Under the pieces are notes generated by a model that made no database searches, had not been told where the DNA came from, and saw nothing but the letters and a program-made list of their open reading frames with translations. This document shows, one piece after another, positions 7,906 through 15,671 of a stretch of 64,000 nucleotides of DNA. Position numbers and translations under genes: made by a program. The DNA is from CAVSJO01 sp963728445 (GTDB lineage Bacteria; Gemmatimonadota; Gemmatimonadetes; Longimicrobiales; RSA9): NCBI GenBank assembly GCA_963728445.1, contig CAVSJO010000006.1, positions 1,426,001-1,490,000 on the forward strand, read 5' to 3'. How positions within the stretch are numbered: position 1 is the stretch's first letter; each line of letters starts with the position of its first letter.

Positions 7906-9776
7906 CCGATCTCCTCGACCCGCGTTGCGCCCGTGGCCGCGCAGGGTGCAGGATCGGTACCGCCCACGTGTGCGCGTGCCCGGGACGTCGCCCGCAGCGT
8001 AACGACGAGGGCGACGGCGCCGAGCAGCGCCACGAGCGCGCCGTAGCCCGGTCGTCCGAGCAGCGCGTGGCCGAGCCCGAACGTGAGGCCGAAGACGCCC
8101 ACGTTCGCCGCGCACCACGCGACGGCCGTCCACGCCATCGCCCGCTTCGGGGCCGCGTCGTGCAGCCCGGCCCACCACCCCGGCGGCCGGACCCGGCGCA
8201 CGAACCGCGCGAGGTGGTCCCTGGGGACCGGCGCCGTGACGAACGTGGCCACGAACGCCGCCGTCGTCGCCAGCGCCACGATGGCCACCAGCAGGTACTC
8301 GTCCCGCGTGTCCGGGAAGAGCGGGTACAGCACGACCGCCGCGCCGGTTGCCACGCTCATCCCCGCGATCTCCGTCCACGCGTTCACGCGCCACCAGATC
8401 CAGCGCAGCATCGCGGGCAGGCCGAGCCCGGCCCCGAGGGCGACGAAGAACTTCCACGCCTTCTCGATGCTGGAGATCTGCGCGGAAACGACGAGCGCCA
8501 TGAGGGAGATGAGCACCACCGCCGCGCGGCCCGCCACGACGAGCTCGCGCTGCGTCGCCTTCGGGCGCAGGAAGCGGCGGTAGATGTCGTTCACGAGGTA
8601 GGCCGAGCCCCAGTTGATGTGGGTGTCGACCGTGCTCATGAACGCGGCGAGGAGCGACGCGAAGAGGAGTCCGAGCAGGCCCGTCGGCAGCAGGCGCCCC
8701 ATGAGGACCGGGTAGGCCATCTCCCGGTCCGCGGCCACCATCCGGGCGCCTTCCGTGGTACCGGCATGCCCCAGCGGGAAGATCACCAGCCCGACCAGTC
8801 CGATGAGCACCCACGGCCACGTGCGCAGGGCGTAGTTCGCCACGGCGAACCAGAGTCCCCCGGCCTCCGCGTGGGCGTCGTCCTTCGCCGTGAACAGCCG
8901 CTGGGCGATGTAGCCGCTCCCGTCACTGAAGTACTGGGCCCACCACTGCACGCCCACGTAGATGATGAACACCTGCACGGGCAGCCACGCCGAGCTCGAC
9001 TTCGGGATGAAGGACAGCAGCGCGTCGGCGTCCTCGTAGCGGCCGTGCAGGGACGTGAGCAGGCCGCCCAGCCCCCCGACGCGAGACACCGCGACCCACG
9101 CGAACGCGAAGCTCGCCACAATGGCGAGGGTGAACTGCACGAGGTCGGTCAGGATCACGCCCCGGATGCCGCCCATGGACGAGTACAGCGTGATGAGGCC
9201 GAAGAGCACCACGACCGTGAGCGTGTCCGACATGGACCCGATCATCAGCCACGACGGCCAGTGCGCCGTCAGCGAGGCCAGGGTGCCGGCGCCCAGCCAT
9301 GCGTCCCAGCGCACGAACGGCGCGGCGATCTTCACCATCGCCCGGATCACCCAGCCCAGCACGATGCCGTTGATGAGGATGGCGAAGAAGATCGCCTTGA
9401 AGCCCCGCAGCAGCGTCGCGCTGCGGCCGCCGTAGCGGAGCTCCACGAGCTCCGCGTCGGTCAGGACCCGCGAACGCCGCCACAGCGACGCGAAGATGAC
9501 GGCGGTCGAGACGTGGCTGATCGCCCACGACCACCAGAACCAGTTGCCCGCGACGCCGTGCTCCGCCACCAGCCCCGACACGACCAGCGGCGTGTCCGCC
9601 GCGAACGTCGTCGCCACCATCGACGTCCCCAGCCACCACCACGGCAGCCCCCGGTCCGCCACGAAGTACGAGTCGATGGACGTCCCCGCACGTCGCGACA
9701 CGAGCAGCCCCGCCACCAGCGCCAGTACCAGGTATGCCGCCACGATCGCCCAGTCCAGCGGCGCCAGCGCGGTCAT
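7902..9776 (-). CDS. Sodium:solute symporter (SSS family)
   Basis: 624 residues with about 13-14 predicted membrane helices and the LeuT-like SSS core: an early helix with AYLVLALVAGLL, the SYFVADRGLPWWWLG segment after helix 1, MVATTFAAD (Na2-site region), and FMSTVDTHINWGSAYLVND (conserved helix 8 Ser/Thr region). These proteins import sugars, polyols, amino acids or osmolytes with Na+. First gene of the minus-strand four-gene operon; GGAGGGGG lies upstream of the ATG and its stop overlaps the oxidoreductase start. Together with the synthase/phosphatase pair the operon looks like a compatible-solute import, conversion and synthesis unit. The last 60 residues are extra, ending in a short hydrophilic cytoplasmic tail. 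Confidence 0.92.
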   Translation of the reverse strand: MTALAPLDWAIVAAYLVLALVAGLLVSRRAGTSIDSYFVADRGLPWWWLGTSMVATTFAADTPLVVSGLVAEHGVAGNWFWWSWAISHVSTAVIFASLWRRSRVLTDAELVELRYGGRSATLLRGFKAIFFAILINGIVLGWVIRAMVKIAAPFVRWDAWLGAGTLASLTAHWPSWLMIGSMSDTLTVVVLFGLITLYSSMGGIRGVILTDLVQFTLAIVASFAFAWVAVSRVGGLGGLLTSLHGRYEDADALLSFIPKSSSAWLPVQVFIIYVGVQWWAQYFSDGSGYIAQRLFTAKDDAHAEAGGLWFAVANYALRTWPWVLIGLVGLVIFPLGHAGTTEGARMVAADREMAYPVLMGRLLPTGLLGLLFASLLAAFMSTVDTHINWGSAYLVNDIYRRFLRPKATQRELVVAGRAAVVLISLMALVVSAQISSIEKAWKFFVALGAGLGLPAMLRWIWWRVNAWTEIAGMSVATGAAVVLYPLFPDTRDEYLLVAIVALATTAAFVATFVTAPVPRDHLARFVRRVRPPGWWAGLHDAAPKRAMAWTAVAWCAANVGVFGLTFGLGHALLGRPGYGALVALLGAVALVVTLRATSRARAHVGGTDPAPCAATGATRVEEIG

Positions 9777-10134
9777 CGGATACGGCCCCCTCCACCTGCA
9801 TTCACGTCACACGTCGCACCTCATCGGCGCCCCCACCGGCCGCCGTCAGGCTGCTAGGGTAAGGCATGATCCCGCCCCTTCGCAAAGACACCCCGTACCC
9901 CAGCCCCCCCCGCCGAAGGCGGAACCCCCGCCGAAGGCGGAACCCCCCGCCGCAGGCGGAACCCCCGCCGAAGGCGGTGCCCCGCGCAGAGCGCGGTGCC
10001 CCCCGCGCAGCGGGGTGCCCCGTCCAAAGGACGGTGCCCGGCCCGAAGGGCCGCCCCCCGCCCCTTTCCCCACCCCCCGGGCACGCCCCACTTTCCCCGC
10101 CGACCCTCTCACCACCAACCCACCGAGGTCGCCC
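9777..10134. other. Divergent intergenic region containing a hairpin array
   Basis: The 358 bases between the symporter (minus) and the ATP-grasp/SET gene (plus) hold no convincing gene. A proline-rich frame crosses it in phase with the plus-strand gene, but it is produced by the hairpin array and the flanking C-runs. The region must carry promoters for both flanking genes; I cannot pick out convincing -35/-10 elements. The notable content is the array at 9910-10053. Confidence 0.7.
9910..10053. repeat. Array of eight consecutive mini-hairpins with co-varying stems
   Basis: Eight perfect inverted repeats of 5-6 bp, each with a 3-base purine-rich loop, at a pitch of 17-19 bases: 9910-9922, 9928-9940, 9947-9959 and 9965-9977 (ccgcc-NNN-ggcgg with loops gaa, gaa, gca, gaa); 9982-9996 (ccgcgc-aga-gcgcgg); 10001-10015 (ccccgc-gca-gcgggg); 10020-10034 (ccgtcc-aaa-ggacgg); 10039-10053 (cggccc-gaa-gggccg). 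Linkers are aaccc/aacccc in the first half and tgccc-like in the second. The first four share a stem sequence, the last four differ while keeping full complementarity, which points to constraint on structure. It lies 82 bases before the GTG of the ATP-grasp/SET gene, so it could be in that gene's 5' leader. The two half-stems read the same on both strands. Confidence 0.88.
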
Positions 10135-11607
10135 GTGCGTGTCTGCATCCTCGACGATGCCTACGAGAATTCCGAGTCGCCGCTGAAGAACTATGACATC
10201 GGCGTCGACCCCCGGCCGTTCCTGCGGGACCACGAGTGCGCCGTCGAGCCGCTCGTGAAGCAGACGTCCACCAGCCGGGTCATCGGGCTCGTGCGCGAGG
10301 GTCACGACCTCTTCTTCAACCTGTGCGACGGCGCCTGGGACGACGACCGACCGGGCATCGAGGTGGTGCAGACGCTGGAGCGGCTGAACGTGCCGTTCAC
10401 GGGCGCCGCGTCGGACTTCTACGAGCCGAGCCGGGAGGCGATGAAGCGGGTGTGCGCGGCGTATGGGATCGGCACCCCGGCGTACGTGATGGCCGAACGG
10501 GACGAGGACGTGGAGCGGGCGCTGGACACGCTGCGCTTCCCGATGATCGTGAAGCACCCGAGCAGCTACTCGAGCATCGACATGACGGCGGCGTCACGCG
10601 TAACGACGCCCGAGGCGCTGCACGAGCGCGTCGGAGCGATGGCGGCCAAGTACGGCGCCGCGCTCGTGGAGGAGTTCATCGAGGGGCGCGAGTTCACCGT
10701 GCTCGTTGCCGAGAACGCGGCGGACCCGGCGTCGCCCGTCACATTCACGCCCATCGAGTTCCGCTTCCCGGACGGTGAGTCGTTCAAGCACTTCGACATG
10801 AAGTGGAAGGACTACCACGGCATGACGGACATCCCCGTCCCCGACGGGGATCTGTCGGACCGCCTGCGGCGGGACTCGGCGCTCTTCTTCGTCGGCCTGA
10901 ACGGCTCCAGCTTCGGCCGCTGCGACATCCGCATGGACGCCGACGGGCGACTCTACATGCTGGAGATCAACCCGAACTGCGGCGTCTACTATCCGGAGAG
11001 CGACGCCGGCAGCGCCGACTTCGCGCTGCTCCACGACCCCCGGGGGCACCAGGGGTTCACGGACCTGCTCGTGGAGGCCGCCCTGGCGCGGCACGCGCGC
11101 CGTCAACGCCCGTGGGCCGTGCGCCCGCGCAGCGCCGAGGCGGGCGCCCTGGACTACGGCACGTTCGCCACACGTCACATCGCGACCGGCGAAGTCGCAC
11201 AGCGCTTCGAGGAGCGGCCGCACGTGCTGGTGAGCCGGGAGCGGGTCGAGCGGGAGTGGGGCGAGCGGGAGACGGACTGGTTCCGCCGCTACGCCTGGCC
11301 GCTCACGGAGGACGTGTGGGTGATGTGGGAGAGCGATCCGGAGGCGTGGAAGCCCATGACCCACTCCTGCGATCCGAACTGCTGGCTGTCGGGCCTGGAC
11401 CTCGTCGCACGGCGCACGATCGCGCGAGGAGAGGAGCTGACCGTCGACTACGGGACGTTCTGCCATCCGGACATGCCGCCGTTCGCGTGCGAGTGCGGAA
11501 GCGCCGATTGTCGCGGAACGATCGGCGGCGAGCTGACCCCGGCCCTCGTCGACCGCTACGCCGGCCACCTGAGCGACTACGTGCGCCGCCGCGCCGATGA
11601 GCGATGA
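10135..11607 (+). CDS. ATP-grasp ligase (D-Ala-D-Ala ligase-like) fused to a C-terminal SET domain
   Basis: 490 residues. Residues 1-320 are a D-alanine-D-alanine-ligase-type ATP-grasp: FFNLCDG near 60, VPFTGA near 84, the ATP-binding Lys in MIVKHPSSYSSI near 139, VEEFIEGREFTVL near 180, and the metal-binding end RCDIRMDADGRLYMLEINPN near 262-281. Residues 340-470 are a SET domain: GTFATRHIATGE, HSCDPNCW near 409 (NHSxxPN-type), GEELTVDYGTF near 431 and a post-SET CECGSADC near 452 that should bind zinc. SET proteins methylate lysines using SAM; the ATP-grasp half would ligate a carboxylate to an amine. The physiological substrate is unknown. Start is GTG 10135; frame extension upstream is rejected because it is hairpin-array translation. 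No partner gene is co-transcribed on the left. Confidence 0.88.
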   Translation: MRVCILDDAYENSESPLKNYDIGVDPRPFLRDHECAVEPLVKQTSTSRVIGLVREGHDLFFNLCDGAWDDDRPGIEVVQTLERLNVPFTGAASDFYEPSREAMKRVCAAYGIGTPAYVMAERDEDVERALDTLRFPMIVKHPSSYSSIDMTAASRVTTPEALHERVGAMAAKYGAALVEEFIEGREFTVLVAENAADPASPVTFTPIEFRFPDGESFKHFDMKWKDYHGMTDIPVPDGDLSDRLRRDSALFFVGLNGSSFGRCDIRMDADGRLYMLEINPNCGVYYPESDAGSADFALLHDPRGHQGFTDLLVEAALARHARRQRPWAVRPRSAEAGALDYGTFATRHIATGEVAQRFEERPHVLVSRERVEREWGERETDWFRRYAWPLTEDVWVMWESDPEAWKPMTHSCDPNCWLSGLDLVARRTIARGEELTVDYGTFCHPDMPPFACECGSADCRGTIGGELTPALVDRYAGHLSDYVRRRADER

Positions 11608-11699
11608 GCCGCCCGCCCCCGCGAGGGCAGAGCCCGACCCCCTCGCCGCGCGGGGCGCCTTCCCCTACATTTGAAGCATCCCCCTCTCAGGGAGGCCTC

Positions 11700-11933
11700 A
11701 TGCCACGCCGAATGGCCTTCTGCTCCGCCTGCGACCGGCCGGTACCCGTCCTGATCCGACCCGGCGCCGGCGCGCACGTCCCGCCGCGCATCGAAGATGC
11801 GGCGGACATCGTCTGCCTCGACTTCGGCGTCCGCTGCACGGGCGCGATGTGCCCGCTCTTCTCCACGCCGGACGATGAGCCCCCTGCAGATTCGGGGCGC
11901 TCGCGTCGCCGCACCCGCTGGAGGCCCCGTTGA
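11700..11933 (+). CDS. Small Cys-rich protein preceding the ferredoxin oxidoreductase operon
   Basis: 77 residues with FCSACDR (CxxC) near residue 8-11 and VRCTGAMCPLFS near 47-54, a probable single zinc ribbon, then an Arg/Asp-rich tail. AGGGAGG lies about 6 bases before ATG 11700. Its stop overlaps the TTG start of the GltD-like gene (TTGA), so it is the first gene of the kor operon. It could be an assembly or redox accessory of that enzyme, but nothing in the sequence shows this directly. Confidence 0.75.
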   Translation: MPRRMAFCSACDRPVPVLIRPGAGAHVPPRIEDAADIVCLDFGVRCTGAMCPLFSTPDDEPPADSGRSRRRTRWRPR

Positions 11934-13741
11934 AGCCGACCGATACGTCGCGCCCGGACCACTATCTCCGCGTCGTGGATTGCCAGTGGGCGTGTCCGGC
12001 CCACACCGACGTCCCCGAGTACATCCGCCTCATCGCGCAGGGCCGCTACGCAGACGCCTACCTCCTGAATCGCGCGTCGAACGTCTTTCCCGGAATCCTG
12101 GGCCGCACGTGTGACCGGCCGTGCGAGCCGGCGTGTCGGCGCGGGCGAGTGGAGGACGAGCCCGTCGCCATCTGCCGCCTGAAGCGGGTCGCGGCGGACC
12201 TGAAGGGAGACGTCTCGGACCGGCTGCCGAAACGGGCGTCGCAGAGCAACGGGCGGCGCATCGCGTGCGTCGGCGCCGGACCGGCCTCGCTCACGGTGGC
12301 CAACGACCTGCTGCCGCTGGGCTACGAGGTGACGATCTTCGAGAAGCACGACCGTGCGGGCGGGCTGATGTGGTCGAACATCCCGCAGTTCCGCCTGCCG
12401 CCGGAGGTGCTGCGGGAGGAGATCGGGATGATCCTGGACCTCGGCGTGGACCTGCGGCTGAACTCGCCGGTGGAGTCCATGGCGGGGCTGCTGGAGGAGA
12501 ACTGGGACGCCGTGTTCATCGGGTCGGGGGCGCCCCGCGGCAAGGACCTGGAGCTGCCCGGCCGCTGGGACGATGCGGACCACGTGCACATCGGCATCGA
12601 CTGGCTGGAATCCGTCGCATTCGAGCACATCACCGGGATCGGAAGACGGGTCCTCGTCATCGGCGTGGGCAATACGGCCATGGACTGCTGCCGCACCGCG
12701 AAGCGCCTGGGCGGCACCGACGTGAAGGTGATGGCCCGCAAGCCGCGGCCGTACTTCAAGGCGAGCCCGTGGGAGCTGCAGGACGCCGAGGAGGAGGGCG
12801 TTCAGATCATCGAGAACCACAGCCCGCGCAGCTTCGTGACCGAGGGCGGTCGACTGCTGGGCATGGAGTTCGACGTCGTCGTCTGGCACGAGTCGCCGAA
12901 CGGGCGCATGCGCTCGGAGACGCTGGACACCGTCTTCATCCCGTGCGACGACGTCATCCTGGCCATCGGTCAGGACGCGGCGTTCCCGTGGATCGAGCGG
13001 GACATCGGCATCGAGTTCGGGGAGTGGGACATGCCCGTCGTCGACCGGACGACGTTCCAGACGACGCGGCCGGGCGTGTTCGCCGGCGGCGACGCCGCGT
13101 GGGGCCCGGAGAACATCATCTGGGCGGTCGAGCACGGCCATCAGGCCGCCATCTCCATCGACCTGCACTGCACGGGGCGGCCCCTCGAGGAGCGTCCGGC
13201 CAGGGGGCTCAACCTGCTGAGCCAGAAGATGGGTCTGCACGAGTGGAGCTACGCCAACAACTACGACGAGGCGCTGCGGGCGCAGATGCGCAACATCGAC
13301 CTGGAGCGGCGCTTCCAGGGCGTCGACGTCGAGGTGGAGCTCGGCTACGACCTCGAGCAGGCGCTGAAGGAGGCGCAGCGCTGCCTCAACTGCGACGTGC
13401 AGACCCACTTCACCGACGCGCTGTGCATCGAGTGCGACGCGTGCGTCGACGTGTGCCCGCTGAGCTGCCTCACCATCGCCGCGAACGGGGACACGGGCGA
13501 GGCCGAGCTGCGGGCGCGCCTGACCGTGCCCGCGAACAACCTCGATCAGCCGCTCTTCGCGTCCGGGCCCCTGCCCCAGACCGCGCGCATCATGGTGAAG
13601 GACGAGGACCTCTGCATCCACTGCGGCCTGTGCGCCGAGCGGTGTCCCACCGCCGCGTGGGACATGCTCAAGTCGAACATCCTGCTGCCCTACGCGGGCC
13701 GTCCCGTCGAGGCATCCGCCCTCGCGAGCGCACGTTCCTGA
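11930..13741 (+). CDS. GltD-like FAD/NAD(P) oxidoreductase fused to a C-terminal 2[4Fe-4S] ferredoxin
   Basis: 603 residues. N-terminal Fe-S domain with CQWACPAHTDVPEYI and, further on, CDRPCEPACRRG, as in the glutamate synthase small subunit; FAD-binding CVGAGPASLTVAN near 112; NAD(P)-binding VIGVGNTAMDCCRTAKRLG near 245; a GQDAAFPW region and AGGDAAWGPENIIWA near 385 closing the FAD site. Residues about 500-575 add two 4Cys ferredoxin motifs, CIECDACVDVCPLSC and CIHCGLCAERCP. This architecture moves electrons between NAD(P)H, flavin and ferredoxin. TTG 11930 is 5 bases after GGAGG and overlaps the previous stop. It is followed 19 bases later by korA-korB, so it likely connects the oxidoreductase to the NAD(P) pool. 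There is no glutamate synthase large subunit next to it, so calling it gltD would mislead. Confidence 0.9.
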   Translation: MKPTDTSRPDHYLRVVDCQWACPAHTDVPEYIRLIAQGRYADAYLLNRASNVFPGILGRTCDRPCEPACRRGRVEDEPVAICRLKRVAADLKGDVSDRLPKRASQSNGRRIACVGAGPASLTVANDLLPLGYEVTIFEKHDRAGGLMWSNIPQFRLPPEVLREEIGMILDLGVDLRLNSPVESMAGLLEENWDAVFIGSGAPRGKDLELPGRWDDADHVHIGIDWLESVAFEHITGIGRRVLVIGVGNTAMDCCRTAKRLGGTDVKVMARKPRPYFKASPWELQDAEEEGVQIIENHSPRSFVTEGGRLLGMEFDVVVWHESPNGRMRSETLDTVFIPCDDVILAIGQDAAFPWIERDIGIEFGEWDMPVVDRTTFQTTRPGVFAGGDAAWGPENIIWAVEHGHQAAISIDLHCTGRPLEERPARGLNLLSQKMGLHEWSYANNYDEALRAQMRNIDLERRFQGVDVEVELGYDLEQALKEAQRCLNCDVQTHFTDALCIECDACVDVCPLSCLTIAANGDTGEAELRARLTVPANNLDQPLFASGPLPQTARIMVKDEDLCIHCGLCAERCPTAAWDMLKSNILLPYAGRPVEASALASARS

Positions 13742-13760
13742 CCAACCCCTACGGAGAATC

Positions 13761-15671
13761 TTGTCCGTGAGCCGAACGCAGAGCTCGGCGGTGACCAGCG
13801 CCGGGCCCGAGGACTCCGCCCGTTTGAACCGCTTCGCCCTGAAGATCGCGACCGTCAACGGCACCGGATCGGCAAGCGCGAACGCGCTGCTGATGCAGGC
13901 GATCTTCCGCATGGGTATCCCCGTCAGCGGGAAGAACCTCTTCCCGTCGAACATCCAGGGACTGCCCACGTGGTACGAGATCCGGGTGAACGGGGAAGGA
14001 CACACCGCGCGCACGCCCCATTTCGATCTCGTCGTGGCGCTGAACCCGGCGAGCTACGCCCGGGACGTGGCGGAGGTCTCGCCCGGCGGCTGGGTCCTGC
14101 ACGACTCGACGTGGCCTCTCGATCCCGCGCTGCGCCGTGAGGACGTCACCTTCCTCGGCATCCCCCTCGCCCGGCTCTGCGTCGAGAACTTCGACGCGTC
14201 CCGCGAGCGCATCCTCATGAAGAACATCGCCTGCGTGGGCGCGCTCTCCGCGCTGCTGGACGTGGACGAGGCCATCGTCGAGACGCTGCTCACGGAGACG
14301 TACGGCCGGAAGAAGGCGCTGCTGGACTCGAACTTCCAGGCCATCCGGCTGGGACGCGAGTACGCACGCGAGCACTTCCCGTGTCCGCTGCCGATCCGTC
14401 TCCAGCCCATGGAAGCGACGGAGGGCCGCGTCCTCATCGACGGCAACACGGCCGCGGCGCTCGGCTGCCTCTACGCCGGCGCCACGGTGGCCGCCTGGTA
14501 CCCGATCACGCCGTCGACGTCCCTCGTCGAGGCCTTCATGCGCTTTTCCGAACGGTTCCGGAAGGATGCGGACACGGGGAAGCGCCGCGTCGCCATCCTG
14601 CAGGCCGAGGACGAGCTGGCCGCCGCGGGAATGGTCATCGGCGCCGGCTGGAACGGGGCCCGGGCGTTCACGGCGACCAGCGGCCCGGGCATCTCGCTCA
14701 TGAACGAGTTCATCGGTCTGGCCTACTACGCCGAGATCCCGTCTGTCTTCTTCGACGTCCAGCGCACCGGCCCGTCGACGGGCATGCCCACCCGGACGCA
14801 GCAGGGGGACCTGCTCTCGGTGGTCTACGCGTCCCACGGGGACACCCGTCACGTCGTGCTCTGGCCCGGGGACCCCGCGGAGTGCTTCTACTTCGCCGTC
14901 GCCGCGTTCGACGTGGCGGAGCGATTCCAGACGCCGGTCTTCGTGCTCAGCGATCTGGACATCGGGATGAACGACTGGGTGTGCGAGCGCCTGGAATGGG
15001 ACGACGGCTACCGGCCCGACCGGGGGAAGGTCCTCGGCGCCGAGGAGCTGGAGGCGCTGCCGTCCTTCTCTCGCTACCTGGACGTGGACGGGGACGGCGT
15101 GCCCTGGCGCACCCTGCCGGGGGACAGCCCGAAGGGCGCCTACTTCACCCGAGGCTCGGGCCACGACCGGTACGGGCGCTACACGGAGGAGTCGGAGGCG
15201 TACCGGGACGTCGTGGACCGGATCGACAGGAAGATCCGGAGCGCCGCGGATCGCGTTCCGGCTCCGGAGATCCGTCTCGCCTCGGAGCTGCCCGGCCGCG
15301 AAGGTGGCGGCGCCCGGGGCGGCAATGGGCGACGTCGCCAGAACGGCGCCGCCGGCCTGCCCGCGCCCGTCGGCCTCGTCACCATCGGCGGCTGCCGCAA
15401 CGCCGTTCTGGAAGCGCAGGCGGAGCTGGCGAAGCAGGGTGTCGCGGCGGACGTAATGCGGGTGCGCGGCTTCCCGTTCTCCCGGGCCGTCACGGACTTC
15501 CTCCTGGCCCACGAGGCGAACCTCGTGGTGGAGCAGAACCGGGATGCGCAGCTCCGCTCGCTGCTCCTCCTGGAGACACCGGTCGACAAGGACCGCCTCG
15601 GCTCGATCCTCCAGTACGGCGGACTGCCGCTGAGCGCCCACACCGTGGTGGAAGGAGTGCTCGCCCGATGA
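13761..15671 (+). CDS. korA: 2-oxoacid:ferredoxin oxidoreductase, fused gamma-alpha subunit
   Basis: 636 residues. Residues about 25-200 are the gamma (POR-type) domain, beginning ATVNGTGSASANALLMQAI; residues 215-450 are the alpha pyrimidine-binding domain with WYPITPSTSLVEAF, AEDELAAAGMVIGAGWNGA, TATSGPGISLMNEF and PSTGMPTRTQQGDL; the last 80 residues form the transketolase-C-like domain (VGLVTIGGCRNAVLEAQ). The gamma-alpha fusion is the KorA arrangement. With KorB it decarboxylates a 2-oxoacid, most likely 2-oxoglutarate, to the acyl-CoA while reducing ferredoxin. The start is TTG 13761 or GTG 13767; GGAGAA at 13753-13758 does not decide between them. The stop overlaps the korB ATG. Confidence 0.92.
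   Translation: MSVSRTQSSAVTSAGPEDSARLNRFALKIATVNGTGSASANALLMQAIFRMGIPVSGKNLFPSNIQGLPTWYEIRVNGEGHTARTPHFDLVVALNPASYARDVAEVSPGGWVLHDSTWPLDPALRREDVTFLGIPLARLCVENFDASRERILMKNIACVGALSALLDVDEAIVETLLTETYGRKKALLDSNFQAIRLGREYAREHFPCPLPIRLQPMEATEGRVLIDGNTAAALGCLYAGATVAAWYPITPSTSLVEAFMRFSERFRKDADTGKRRVAILQAEDELAAAGMVIGAGWNGARAFTATSGPGISLMNEFIGLAYYAEIPSVFFDVQRTGPSTGMPTRTQQGDLLSVVYASHGDTRHVVLWPGDPAECFYFAVAAFDVAERFQTPVFVLSDLDIGMNDWVCERLEWDDGYRPDRGKVLGAEELEALPSFSRYLDVDGDGVPWRTLPGDSPKGAYFTRGSGHDRYGRYTEESEAYRDVVDRIDRKIRSAADRVPAPEIRLASELPGREGGGARGGNGRRRQNGAAGLPAPVGLVTIGGCRNAVLEAQAELAKQGVAADVMRVRGFPFSRAVTDFLLAHEANLVVEQNRDAQLRSLLLLETPVDKDRLGSILQYGGLPLSAHTVVEGVLAR

Noticed and set aside
5623..8046. Very long plus-strand open frame opposite the ggp operon, and similar ones at 43247-45271 and 45630-49070
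   Set aside because: Arg/Pro/Ala-rich antisense frames caused by high GC; the opposite strand has well-recognised proteins.
9910..10053. CRISPR array
   Set aside because: Repeats are 13-15 bases with 5-6 base linkers and no spacers of CRISPR length, and no cas genes are near.
9496..10134. Possible N-terminal extension of the ATP-grasp/SET protein through the Pro-rich region
   Set aside because: The extension is translation of the hairpin array and C-runs and overlaps the symporter gene; the ATP-grasp fold begins right at GTG 10135.
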